Notes: generated from the sequence alone by a model not told the origin. A stretch of 64,000 bases of DNA from Homoserinimonas sp. OAct 916 (GCF_003260275.1 NZ_QJHB01000005.1:1-64000), one strand, 5' to 3'. Shown: positions 17,921 to 26,587, numbered from the stretch's first letter. Translations and numbers: made by a program.

Positions 17921-19489
17921 CTATTTAAGCTGGATTGTCAGATCCGGTGGTAGATGGTAAAACAGCTTATACCGAGTCGCCCAAACTCCCTCGGTTGGGT
18001 CAGGTGCGTGCACGTATTTAGGGAATGGCAATTTCGGAACCACTACTTGTTGCTCGCCCGCTGCGACATGTTGCCGGATGTCGGAAAGCCGGTCTGCAGA
18101 CACGGCCGAAATTGAGATGTAGATGACGAAGTAACTGCACAACAGGCCCACCGTCACGGCCATCGCCACTGCGGCAAGTCCTGACATGACTGTTCTTCCG
18201 ATGTTCTCTGCAACCTCTTGAAAGAGCAAATTCACGATCACCAGCGTTATGGCATAGGTCACTAGGAAGAGGCGCGGTCCGATGGGATCGACGAAAGCAA
18301 GAGGCCCGACGAGCATGATCATTGCCGCGATGCACGCGAGCAACAAATGCTTTCTACTTTTCGAAAGCGAACCCGAGATTGTGAAAAGCCCGGCCAGCAG
18401 AAGTAACGCTGCGATCCCGCTGATCTTGCGCCAGGATGGAGGTAATCCCGTCAACGCATCGACCCTATTCAGCGCGAACGCAACTGCAATGAACGCGAAG
18501 ATGAGTATCGTCGGCACGAGCATTTTGCCCCACCCTCTGCTGCGCGCGAGAAACGTGCCGAGCAGAATTACCGCGGATGCCAATGCCACGTTCAGAGCCA
18601 GGTTATCAATGATCGCAGACTGACTAACCGGGCCGAAAAGCTTCGAAATTGCACGCTGAATTCCTGAAACTTGCTGATACCCTTCGTCGCCGCCAAATGC
18701 GCGCTGGTAGGCCTCGTTTGAGAACATTGCAATGGCGCCCGCTAGGAAACCCGCTGCCCACCCCCAGGCGTCCGCTGATACCTTACCCAGTGCGAGCCTT
18801 TGCAGCGGTAGGAGAATCAGAGATGCCGCTACGAAAAAGACCGTCACATTTTCCATGAACTGGGCTGCCAAGAATGCCAGCGACACAATTGCCGTCACAC
18901 GGAATATCTTCGGGCGAGAGGTGGACAGTTGGCCTAACCAATCTGCCTGCACCGCTCGCGCAAAGATCAGAACGAGCAGAGTGCTCAACGCGTAGTTCAC
19001 GAAACCCGAAAGCCACGAGATCGTCTGATTCCACAGCAAATTAGGCATGGCAAGCAACAAGGCGGACGTGATCGCGTATCCCCAAGCGGTACGGTTCTTG
19101 CTGATGTCAAGGATGAGAAACAGAATCGACGTGAAGGTTGCTGCAACCACGAACGGCGCAATTAGGGGAAGTCGAGTCAGGGCGAGAACGATCAGATTAC
19201 CGACGTAACGCCCGTTGTAATTCTCGAAGAATGCATCCAGGCGGTCGATGCCAATTTGTGAGCCCCATGCCCAGTCATCACCGCTCAGAGGGAACAGGAA
19301 AGCGAGAACCGTCAGCAGGGCAAACGTACTACCAAGCCAATAAAGATCGATCCGCTGGAGAATACGACGCGGGCCGGTTTCGAGATTCGAAACGCTGTGT
19401 GAAGGGCGCGGCGCTGTGTGATCGCCATTCGTCGTTTCAGCAGTCTGCTCGAGAATTGAACTTTGAGCTTGTTTTGTATGGTCAGGCAT
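17921..19489 (-). CDS. DUF6056-like polytopic membrane protein (possible GT-C enzyme)
   Basis: About 522 residues with a hydrophilic N-terminus (~45 residues) and roughly 11-12 membrane helices. Just after the first helix it has SGDDWAWGS, then ENYNGRYVGNLI, the pattern I associate with the DUF6056 family; acidic residues in that first external loop are also typical of GT-C glycosyltransferases. Function is inferred only: it could transfer a lipid-linked sugar made by the GT2 gene next door. GGTGGG upstream suits the second of two adjacent ATGs (19489; the other is 19492). Base composition is lower in GC than the core genes, suggesting acquisition. Confidence 0.65.
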   Translation of the reverse strand: MPDHTKQAQSSILEQTAETTNGDHTAPRPSHSVSNLETGPRRILQRIDLYWLGSTFALLTVLAFLFPLSGDDWAWGSQIGIDRLDAFFENYNGRYVGNLIVLALTRLPLIAPFVVAATFTSILFLILDISKNRTAWGYAITSALLLAMPNLLWNQTISWLSGFVNYALSTLLVLIFARAVQADWLGQLSTSRPKIFRVTAIVSLAFLAAQFMENVTVFFVAASLILLPLQRLALGKVSADAWGWAAGFLAGAIAMFSNEAYQRAFGGDEGYQQVSGIQRAISKLFGPVSQSAIIDNLALNVALASAVILLGTFLARSRGWGKMLVPTILIFAFIAVAFALNRVDALTGLPPSWRKISGIAALLLLAGLFTISGSLSKSRKHLLLACIAAMIMLVGPLAFVDPIGPRLFLVTYAITLVIVNLLFQEVAENIGRTVMSGLAAVAMAVTVGLLCSYFVIYISISAVSADRLSDIRQHVAAGEQQVVVPKLPFPKYVHAPDPTEGVWATRYKLFYHLPPDLTIQLK

Positions 19490-19634
19490 CATGATCCCAC
19501 CAACGTACCGCACCGCAGCACCATGGAATCGCCGCCCGCACCTGGAGCGAATGCCCACTACGTTCTCAGTTGTAGTTACGCAACGGACGGATCCTCAAAT
19601 ACCCGCCCCGGGCACCGGTTTCCATGACCTCGCC

Positions 19635-19728
19635 AGGACCGATCTGGACGAAGTCATCACCGGAATCAACAACCGACCGCACGAGCCTCGGTCGGACGAC
19701 CTACGCCGAAGCGCTCCAAGGACTATGC
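19635..19728 (+). pseudogene. IS30-type transposase C-terminal relic
   Basis: One frame reads RTDLDEVITGINNRP up to about 19679 and the next frame continues RTSLGRTTYAEALQGL to 19725. Joined, they match the C-terminal end of IS30-family transposases (DL-x-INxRPRxxLGxxTPAEAL). A frameshift and the missing catalytic domain show it is dead. Confidence 0.6.
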
Positions 19729-19837
19729 TCGCAACCAGACCGCTCCTGTACTTTGCACTCCCAACTAGCACCCGGGTGGGCGGCGGCCCGCAGAGGATGT
19801 AGATAGCGTCGATTGCCGAACCGCCTCCGTCAGGCAG

Positions 19838-19875
19838 AAAAAAGGTTCAGGACGCCCCGAAACTCGCCCTGAACC
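19838..19875 (-). terminator. Intrinsic terminator of rbpA
   Basis: On the minus strand GGTTCAGG (19875-19868) pairs with CCTGAACC (19851-19844) and is followed by six T (19843-19838). It lies 44 nt after the rbpA stop, the classic position. Confidence 0.85.
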
Positions 19876-19919
19876 ATTTCCAGACCGGAAAGATGGATTC
19901 TCCGGTCACGTGTTATCGC

Positions 19920-20381
19920 CTATGCCTTGGACACCGTCTTCTTCTTTGGCTGACTCTTTGCTGCCGGCGCCTTGGACCTCTGGCCGCTCGACTTCACCTC
20001 ACCGTTTGACGACTTCTCGTCAGCGGCTTTGAGGGTTCCCCGACGGGAGCGAAGAAACGTCAGCCGCTCCTCCAACAGCTCTTCGAGCTCTTCCCGGGTG
20101 CGCCGCTCCAGCAGCATGTCCCAATGCGAACGCGGGATCTTGGCTTCCGGGCGATCCAGTGTCACCGGCTCTGTGCCTTCCAGCAACACGGCCTCTTCGC
20201 CACAGGTACGACACTCCCACGTCTGGGGAGCCTCCGCGTCAGCAGAGAACGTGACCTGGCTCAACTTGCCGCACACGGTGCACTGGTAGCGATACTCGGT
20301 CCTCGGCGAGAACGTGACCCCTTCTTCGCTCTGTAAACTCTGGGATCCGAGCCTCATTCCGCGCAAACTGCGATCTGCCAT
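19920..20381 (-). CDS. rbpA: RNA polymerase-binding protein RbpA
   Basis: A 153-residue actinobacterial transcription factor that binds group 1 and 2 sigma factors and stabilises open promoter complexes. A zinc ribbon is formed by C34-x2-C37 and C57-x2-C60; the basic linker and the sigma-interacting helix follow (SHWDMLLERRTREELEELLEERL). The usual length is about 110-130; here some 35-40 extra residues rich in Lys, Ser and Ala form a basic tail. GAGAGGAGACC precedes the ATG. The intrinsic terminator lies at 19838-19875. Confidence 0.95.
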   Translation of the reverse strand: MADRSLRGMRLGSQSLQSEEGVTFSPRTEYRYQCTVCGKLSQVTFSADAEAPQTWECRTCGEEAVLLEGTEPVTLDRPEAKIPRSHWDMLLERRTREELEELLEERLTFLRSRRGTLKAADEKSSNGEVKSSGQRSKAPAAKSQPKKKTVSKA

Positions 20382-20476
20382 TGTCTGGTCTCCTCTCGCG
20401 TCGCTTCACCAGTTATAAACCCCTGAGCTGTGTAATCCCCTCCCGATGCAGAGCTATTGTGTGCAAACTACCAGTT

Positions 20477-21202
20477 TCAGCCCGACGGTGCAGTACCTTT
20501 TATCACCGATACCGCGATGTCGGTGCGATCGGTGACTAAACCGTCGACGCCCAACGCGAGCAGACGACTCATGGCAGCGGGGTCGTTCACCGTCCACACA
20601 TGCACCTCGACACCCACCGCATGGAACATTGCAACGCTTCGACTCGTGACCACCTGGATGCCGGAGTACCGCTCGGGAATCTGCACCGCATCCATCCCTC
20701 GGAGCGCCGCCCGCACCCCAGGCGTTATTCGAGCCTTCGAGGCCGCGAGTGCGGCCACGAACCGAGCAGACGACGAACTGGTCGCCACCCCAGGCAGCAA
20801 CTGAACCGCACCGCGGCGGCGGCGCTCGGAGAATGAAGTGATCAGCACGCGATCCACCGCACCGGCATTCTGTACAGCGTCGGCAGTCGGGTAGACGGCC
20901 CGTGGCTCCTTGATGTCGATGTTGAATCGGCCTTCCGGGAGCGCGGCCAGCGCTTCGGCGACCGTCGGCACCCGCTCGCCGCCACCGAGGTCAATGGAGC
21001 GCAGTTCTGCCAGGGTGAGCTCGGCGACGGGGATGCGGACGCCCTGGTGAACGACCTCCGCATCATGCACGAGCACGGCGACACCGTCACGCGTGGCATG
21101 CACATCGGTCTCGAGGTGCGTGGCGCCCGCCGTCACGGCTGCGTCGAACGCCGCGAGCGTGTTCTCGGGAACAGTCAGCGCCAGCCCGCGGTGCGCTAGC
21201 AC
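20477..21202 (-). CDS. Glycerophosphodiester phosphodiesterase
   Basis: A 241-residue TIM-barrel GDPD that hydrolyses glycerophosphodiesters to glycerol-3-phosphate and an alcohol. It shows AHRG at the very N-terminus (His and Arg catalytic), the metal-binding ETDVHATRDG, VLVHD, FNIDIKEP, and VWTVNDP near the end. No signal peptide, so cytosolic. The GTG at 21202 starts directly at MLAHRG with no ribosome site. A CTG at 21235 overlapping the upstream stop (CTGA) with GGAG 11 nt before it would add TDYFSPTGPR, a more natural N-terminus. Follows the SPFH/NfeD pair on the same strand. Confidence 0.88.
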   Translation of the reverse strand: MLAHRGLALTVPENTLAAFDAAVTAGATHLETDVHATRDGVAVLVHDAEVVHQGVRIPVAELTLAELRSIDLGGGERVPTVAEALAALPEGRFNIDIKEPRAVYPTADAVQNAGAVDRVLITSFSERRRRGAVQLLPGVATSSSSARFVAALAASKARITPGVRAALRGMDAVQIPERYSGIQVVTSRSVAMFHAVGVEVHVWTVNDPAAMSRLLALGVDGLVTDRTDIAVSVIKGTAPSG

Positions 21203-21231
21203 TCGTGGGCCGGTGGGGGAGAAGTAGTCGG

Positions 21232-22158
21232 TCAGAGCCCAGTGCTCTCCGGGCCCTTGGTGGGGCCGAGTTTGTCGACGAATGCAGAGCTGATGCCTCG
21301 CAGCGCCTCGGTGAACTCTCCCGGAATGACCCAGGTGGTGTTGCCGGCGCCCTCGGCCAACTTCGGCAGGGTGAGCAGGTACTGGTAGGCAAGCAGTTTC
21401 GGATCGGGATCGCCGGCATGGATCGCGCCGAAGACCGTCTCGATCGCCTTCCCCTCACCCTCGGCACGTAGGATCGCCGCCTTGGCGAAACCCTCGGCCT
21501 CAAGAATGGCGGCCTGTCGGGCACCCTCGGCGGTGAGGATTGCGCTCTGCTTCGTGCCCTCCGCGGTGAGGATCAGCGCGCGGCGGTCACGCTCGGCACG
21601 CATCTGCTTCTCCATCGCGTCCTGGATCGACAGGGGCGGGTCGATCGCCTTCAGCTCTACGCGGCCGACACGGATTCCCCACTTGCCGGTGGCCTCGTCA
21701 AGCACGATACGCAGCTTGCTGTTGATCGAGTCGCGACTGGTGAGGGTCTCTTCCAGGTTGAGCCCGCCGACCACGTTACGAAGTGTGGTGGTGGCCAGCT
21801 GTTCCACGGCATAGAGGTAGTTCTGGATCTCGTAGGTGGCGGCTCGGGCATCCGTCACCTGCAGGTAGACGACGGTGTCGATCGATACGACCAGGTTGTC
21901 TTCGGTGATCACCGGCTGCGGCGCGAACGAAATGACTTGTTCACGCAGGTCGAGCAGCGGAAGCAGGCGGTCGATGAAGGGCACCAGAATGTTGAGGCCC
22001 GGCAGAAGCGTCTTGTGATACTTGCCCAGCCGCTCCACCACCCCAGCCCTGGATTGTGGAATGATGCGGATCGCCTTGGCGAGGGTCACCAGTACAAAGA
22101 TGACAATGACGACGATCGCTGTGACGACAACGACCCCGCCGACGGTTATGGTGTTCAA
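21232..22158 (-). CDS. SPFH/band 7 membrane protein (paraslipin, QmcA-like)
   Basis: A 308-residue stomatin-like protein: one N-terminal membrane helix (about 5-28), an SPFH domain (PQSRAGVVERLGKYHKTLLPGLN to about 190), then a coiled-coil region with repeated ILTAEG, ILEAEG and ILRAEG units (about 195-245) used for oligomer formation. Such proteins scaffold ordered membrane domains together with a NfeD partner. It overlaps the NfeD gene by 4 nt, matching the widespread NfeD-SPFH pairing. Confidence 0.93.
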   Translation of the reverse strand: MNTITVGGVVVVTAIVVIVIFVLVTLAKAIRIIPQSRAGVVERLGKYHKTLLPGLNILVPFIDRLLPLLDLREQVISFAPQPVITEDNLVVSIDTVVYLQVTDARAATYEIQNYLYAVEQLATTTLRNVVGGLNLEETLTSRDSINSKLRIVLDEATGKWGIRVGRVELKAIDPPLSIQDAMEKQMRAERDRRALILTAEGTKQSAILTAEGARQAAILEAEGFAKAAILRAEGEGKAIETVFGAIHAGDPDPKLLAYQYLLTLPKLAEGAGNTTWVIPGEFTEALRGISSAFVDKLGPTKGPESTGL

Positions 22159-22625
22159 TTCTCAAATGTCCTTTCCACCGGGGAGACGATGACCGTCGCC
22201 CCGTCGATCCCGTAGACGGTGACGTGTTCTCCGAGGGCGAGTTCAGTGTTCGCCGGCTGGTCGAGTCGTGCGCTCCAGATCTCACCGTTGGCAAGCCGAA
22301 CCTGACCGGAGCCGAGCGTCAGCGGAATGATGACGATGCCGTCGAGACCGATCACGGCGTCGGTGTTCGATCTGGCCGGGTCGCCGCCTTTCTTCAACGC
22401 TTGAAGGAGAGGCGGCCTGAGCACTGTCAGCAGCAGGAGAGCTAGAACCGCTGCGACGATGATCTGCCCCCACCAGGGCACGCCCATCAGCCCGGAGAGC
22501 AGGCCGCCGAGGCTTCCCAACGCGATCATGAGGAATGTGAACTCCAGGGTGAACATCTCGATCACGACAAAGATCAGGATCAAGGCCAGCCACACAATCC
22601 AGGCGTAGCTCAGAATGTCGTTCAT
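22155..22625 (-). CDS. NfeD family membrane protein
   Basis: About 156 residues. Three hydrophobic helices (about 5-80, including WIVWLALILIFVVIEMFTLEFTF) precede a C-terminal OB-fold domain (GLDGIVIIPLTLGSGQVRLANGEIWSARL, then GEHVTVYGIDGATVIVSP). This is the short NfeD form without protease domain, partner of SPFH proteins. The ATG at 22625 has AAAGGGGG 8 nt upstream; an ATG at 22634 is too close to that site, and the frame opens further upstream without support. Confidence 0.9.
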   Translation of the reverse strand: MNDILSYAWIVWLALILIFVVIEMFTLEFTFLMIALGSLGGLLSGLMGVPWWGQIIVAAVLALLLLTVLRPPLLQALKKGGDPARSNTDAVIGLDGIVIIPLTLGSGQVRLANGEIWSARLDQPANTELALGEHVTVYGIDGATVIVSPVERTFEN

Positions 22626-22690
22626 CTGGTTCATCCCCCTTTCGACCATCGGTCCTATCACCTATGAAACTAGCAGTCGAACCCGCAGAC

Positions 22691-22720
22691 TTGACGTGAA
22701 AAGGGGTATTCTCGTAACTT
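22691..22720 (+). promoter_or_regulatory. Promoter of SDR gene
   Basis: TTGACG (22691-22696), an 18-nt spacer and TAACTT (22715-22720) resemble a housekeeping sigma promoter. An AAGGAG ribosome site follows near 22786 ahead of the GTG at 22798. Confidence 0.45.
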
Positions 22721-22797
22721 CGGTGTCGAATGCGTGCGACACTTTCACGCACGTGCCCGAACCGACCCCAGCACCTCAGTCACCCAAGGAGCACACC

Positions 22798-23562
22798 GTG
22801 TCACAACCCCTGGTTCAAGGATCCCTCAACGGCAAGCGGGCTCTGGTCACCGGAAGCTCGCGGGGCATCGGCGCCGAGACGGTCTCCTATTTTGCTGAGG
22901 CGGGCGCGAAGGTCGTCATCAACTACCGCAATAAAGAGGCGCGAGCCCTCAAACTGGCCGCGCAGTTGGCCGAAAAGGGCGCCACCGTGATCACTGCCGG
23001 GGCCGACCTCACCGACCCCGCGTCGGTTGCCGGCATGTTCGAGCAGATCAATGCAGCATACGGCGGACTCGACATTCTGGTGTTGAACGCCTCGGGCGGA
23101 ATGGAATCGGGGATGGCCGCCGACTATGCAATGGTGCTGAACCGGGATGCCCAGGTGAACGTCTTGACGCAGGCACTTCCCCTACTCGGCCAGGGCTCAC
23201 GAGTCGTTTTTGTGACCAGTCACCAGGCGCACTTCATCCGCACCACCGAGACGATGGCCGAATATGACGTGGTGGCCCGGAGCAAGCGTGCCGGAGAAGA
23301 TGCATTGCGCGAGATGCTGCCGGAGCTGGAAGCGCGGGGGATCGAGTTCGTTGTGGTCTCCGGTGACATGATCGAAGGCACCATCACCGCAACGTTGCTG
23401 GAACGCATGAATCCGGGCGCGATCTCCTCACGCAAGGAATCGGCTGGCCGCCTGTACAACGTCAGTGAGTTCGCCGCCGAGGTGGCCCTCGCCGCGGTCG
23501 AACCGGTTCCGGCCGATAACACCCGCTACGTCGGTGACACTTCGAGTTTCGTCGCTGAATAG
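22798..23562 (+). CDS. SDR family oxidoreductase with Y-X6-K site
   Basis: A 254-residue short-chain dehydrogenase. NAD(P) motif TGSSRGIGAE (19-27), LNASGG (97-101), a serine near 141 (VTSHQAHF), and Y156/K163 spaced by six residues rather than the classical three. Y-X6-K is the spacing seen in enoyl-ACP reductases FabI/FabL. Substrate unknown. GTG start with AAGGAG 6 nt upstream; the open frame begins much further upstream, but that part has no SDR similarity. It converges on the cyclohexanecarboxylate-type operon with only 2 nt between the stop codons. Confidence 0.85.
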   Translation: MSQPLVQGSLNGKRALVTGSSRGIGAETVSYFAEAGAKVVINYRNKEARALKLAAQLAEKGATVITAGADLTDPASVAGMFEQINAAYGGLDILVLNASGGMESGMAADYAMVLNRDAQVNVLTQALPLLGQGSRVVFVTSHQAHFIRTTETMAEYDVVARSKRAGEDALREMLPELEARGIEFVVVSGDMIEGTITATLLERMNPGAISSRKESAGRLYNVSEFAAEVALAAVEPVPADNTRYVGDTSSFVAE

Positions 23563-23564
23563 TC

Positions 23565-25727
23565 TCACTTCCAGCCGCGCCCGATTGCGGTGCCCACACG
23601 CAGACCATCCTCGAACGCGGCGACCGCGTTCATGCCATCAATGCGCCTGGCCCCGCCGATCACGGTGTGGGGGATGTTTGTACCCGCCAGTGCCCGGGCG
23701 GGCTCGCGCAGGGATTCCTGGCCGGCGGCCAGCACCAGGGTGTCGGCCTCGACCAATTCTTCGTTGCCGTCCGCAGAAATCCAGACTCCGCGCGGTTCGA
23801 CACTGAGATAATCGACACCGGTCAGGGTGCGCACTCCGGCCGCCCGGATCGTCTGCACCACCGCCCACCTGGTGGTCACGCCCATTCCGCGGCCGATCGA
23901 TCCGCTGCGGCGCATGAGAGTGATCTGCCTGGCTGGCCTGGCCAGCGGCTGCGTCGAATCGGGGTCGTCCGAAACGCGGGCCCGGGCGCGAAACTCCCGG
24001 CGCCTGTTCGCTGACCCTGGTGCCTGATACCCGTATCGACAGCCATCGGCGCACTCCACCAACAGATGTGCCAGATCGACGCCGATCCCGCCGGCTCCGA
24101 TGATCGCCACCCGTTCGCCGATGGCATCCGGGTCACGAAAGGCCGTGGCGTAGTCGACCATCTTCACCTCGTCGCCACCCGGCAGCCAAACCTCGCGCGG
24201 ACGCACCCCCGAGGCGATGATCACGTGATCGAATTCGGCGACCTGCGCGGCCTCGTTGACCCGCGCATTCAGCAGCACCTGCACGCCGAGTCGTTCCAAT
24301 TCGTTCTCGAAGTACCGCACCGTCTGAAGAAAGTCGGCCTTGCCGGGCACCATGCCAGCCATCAAGAACTGACCACCGATGCGCGCGTCGGCCTCGAACA
24401 GGGACACCCGAGCACCCGCTGCCGCCAATGCGCGGGCTGCCTCCATCCCTGCAGGGCCGGCACCGACCACGGCGACCGCGGGGCCGGTGCGGCTGATAGA
24501 CCTGGCTGGCTCAGGCTGTGGCGCGGGTACCTCGAACTCCCGTTCACGTCCGGCGCGCGGATTGACCAGGCATGAAACCGGCTGCGTGCCGAACGACCGG
24601 TCGATGCAGGCCTCGTTACAGCCGATGCACGTGTTCACGAGCTGTTGCCGGCCGCTGAATGACTTTGCCACGATCTCGGGGTCGGCAAGAAAGGGGCGGG
24701 CCATCGAGATGAGATCGGCGTGGCCGGCAGCAAGGATGGTCTCGGCCTGCTCCAGCTTGTTGATGCGCCCGGAGGCGATCACCGGTTGCGTGCGGCCCGC
24801 ACTTCGCAGCACTCCACGGATGCGTGACGCCGTGTCGACCCAGATGCCGTGCGGTACCAGGGTCTGCACGGTCGGAACCCGCGACTCGTGCCAGCCGATG
24901 CCGATATCGAGGGCATCCGCTCCGGCCGCGACGAGTGTGAGCGCCTGGTCGTCAACCTCGGCCTCCGTGGACGAGCCGGGCATCAGATCATCACCGGACA
25001 GGCGCACCAGGAGCGGGAGGATGCCGATCGCTGCCCTGACCGCGGTGACCACGGCGACCGGGAATGCCAGCCTGCGCCCGGCGTCGCCACCCCAGCGGTC
25101 CTTTCTGCGGTTGGTCAGCGGGGACACGAACTGGTTGAGCAGGTATCCTTCTGAACCCATCACCTCGACCGCGTCGAAGCCGAGGCGAGCGGCGTGCTCC
25201 GCACCTCGGGCGAAATCAGCGATGGTCTCCCGAAGGTGGTGTTCGTCAAGTGCAACCGGGGTGCGTCGTGAGAATGTGCTGTAGACGGCTGACGGTGCAA
25301 CCGCGTCGAGGCCTTCGTCGGTGGGCAGGGCATAGCGGCCGGCGTGGAAAAGTTGCAGCGCGATCTTTCCCCCAGCGGCGTGCACCGCGTCGACGACGAC
25401 GGCCAGGCGTTCCTGGTGGCGGGGTTCGTTGATCAGCATGTAGCCGGGACCGCCGGCGCCCTCGCGGTTCACAGCGGCCCCGCCGGTGACGATCAGTGCG
25501 GTGCCGCCGGCCACCCGCTCGGCATAGAACGCGGCAAGGGCCTCACCGTCGTCGACGGTCTCGAGGTTGAGATGCATGGAACCGGTCATGATGCGGTGGG
25601 GGAGAGCAAGGGTTCCGATGGTGACCGGGGACCTGGCGTAGGGGAATTGCGCTTGCGGAGTCTGGGCATGTGGAGCCTGGCCGGTGATCGGTTCACCTGC
25701 CGTCTCGGCACTGCCTGCCGCAGTCAC
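23565..25727 (-). CDS. 2,4-dienoyl-CoA reductase-like FMN/Fe-S/FAD oxidoreductase
   Basis: A 720-residue enzyme of the FadH/old-yellow-enzyme group. The N-terminal TIM barrel (about 30-370) has LFHAGRYA, SPLTNRRKDRWGG and SMARPFLADPE; the Fe-S cluster cysteines are in CIGCNEACIDRSFGTQPVSC; the C-terminal half has an FAD site (VVGAGPAGMEAARAL) and a second nucleotide site (AIIGAGGIGVDLA). It reduces conjugated C=C bonds of acyl-CoA-type substrates. Last gene of the four-gene operon, overlapping the upstream SDR by 4 nt. In the proposed cyclohexanecarboxyl-CoA pathway it would reduce a cyclohexadiene or cyclohexene intermediate. Confidence 0.88.
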   Translation of the reverse strand: MTAAGSAETAGEPITGQAPHAQTPQAQFPYARSPVTIGTLALPHRIMTGSMHLNLETVDDGEALAAFYAERVAGGTALIVTGGAAVNREGAGGPGYMLINEPRHQERLAVVVDAVHAAGGKIALQLFHAGRYALPTDEGLDAVAPSAVYSTFSRRTPVALDEHHLRETIADFARGAEHAARLGFDAVEVMGSEGYLLNQFVSPLTNRRKDRWGGDAGRRLAFPVAVVTAVRAAIGILPLLVRLSGDDLMPGSSTEAEVDDQALTLVAAGADALDIGIGWHESRVPTVQTLVPHGIWVDTASRIRGVLRSAGRTQPVIASGRINKLEQAETILAAGHADLISMARPFLADPEIVAKSFSGRQQLVNTCIGCNEACIDRSFGTQPVSCLVNPRAGREREFEVPAPQPEPARSISRTGPAVAVVGAGPAGMEAARALAAAGARVSLFEADARIGGQFLMAGMVPGKADFLQTVRYFENELERLGVQVLLNARVNEAAQVAEFDHVIIASGVRPREVWLPGGDEVKMVDYATAFRDPDAIGERVAIIGAGGIGVDLAHLLVECADGCRYGYQAPGSANRRREFRARARVSDDPDSTQPLARPARQITLMRRSGSIGRGMGVTTRWAVVQTIRAAGVRTLTGVDYLSVEPRGVWISADGNEELVEADTLVLAAGQESLREPARALAGTNIPHTVIGGARRIDGMNAVAAFEDGLRVGTAIGRGWK

Positions 25728-26587
25728 GACGAAGCGTGCGGCAAGTCATCGGGCCGGGTGCCGTGGGTTGGCCGCTCCGGCAGCCGGAGCGGATCGCTGG
25801 TGTCGTGGTAGTACGGGGGTGCGGCCACGGTCATCCCGCCGTCGACGGCCAGCACCTGGCCGGTGATGTAGCCCGCCTTCTCGGAGAGCAGAAACTCGAT
25901 CGCGTTCGCCATGTCATCGACGGTGCCGGCCCGACCAAGCGGGATGGCCGCCAACACGGTCTCCACCGGGGCCATGCCGGGCATCGAATAGAAGTAGTGC
26001 AGAGAGTCCGATTCGATCAGTCCGCCGTTCACCGCGTTCACCGTGATGCCGTAACCGGCGAACTCAACGGCCATGAAGCGCACGAACGACTCGATCGCGG
26101 CCTTGTACGACCCCAGCGCCGCGTACGTGGCGAAGGCGCGCGTGGAGCCGTAGCTGGAGACGGCCACGATCCTTCCGCCGTGATCCATCAGCGAGACCGC
26201 CTGCTGGGCTCCCAGCACGAACGGGCGCACGTTCATGCCGTAGGAACGATCAAGATGGTGGATCTTCAGGTCGAGAATCTTCCTGAATGCCGACGCCGCG
26301 GCGTTGTTGATGAAGTGATCGAGCCTGCCGTACCGGTCGGCGACCTCGTCGAAAAGCCGCATGATGTCTTCCGGGTTCTCCATATCAGCCTGCACGGCGA
26401 ACCCGCCCCCGCCCAGCCGTACCGCCTCAGCGACCACCTCGTCGGCGAGGTCTTTGTTGGTGCGGTAGTTGACCACGACGGAGGCGCCCTGGGCTGCCAA
26501 GAGGAGGGCCAGTCGGCGTCCGATTCCCCGGGACGACCCGGTGATCACCGCAACCATGTCCCGGCGGCTCGCATCCGTTGTGGTCAT
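25724..26587 (-). CDS. SDR enoyl reductase, ChcA/FabL-like (Y-X6-K)
   Basis: A 287-residue SDR. It has TGSSRGIGRR (17-25), NNAAASAF (94-101), VAVSSYGS with the catalytic-region serine (144-145), Y155 and K162 with six residues between them, then VDGGMTVAAPP near the end. The Y-X6-K spacing is typical of FabI/FabL enoyl reductases. Size and context fit 1-cyclohexenylcarbonyl-CoA reductase (ChcA) of ansatrienin and phoslactomycin producers, which performs enoyl reductions on the way to cyclohexanecarboxyl-CoA; this assignment is inference. Overlaps its neighbours on both sides by 4 nt. Confidence 0.82.
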   Translation of the reverse strand: MTTTDASRRDMVAVITGSSRGIGRRLALLLAAQGASVVVNYRTNKDLADEVVAEAVRLGGGGFAVQADMENPEDIMRLFDEVADRYGRLDHFINNAAASAFRKILDLKIHHLDRSYGMNVRPFVLGAQQAVSLMDHGGRIVAVSSYGSTRAFATYAALGSYKAAIESFVRFMAVEFAGYGITVNAVNGGLIESDSLHYFYSMPGMAPVETVLAAIPLGRAGTVDDMANAIEFLLSEKAGYITGQVLAVDGGMTVAAPPYYHDTSDPLRLPERPTHGTRPDDLPHASS

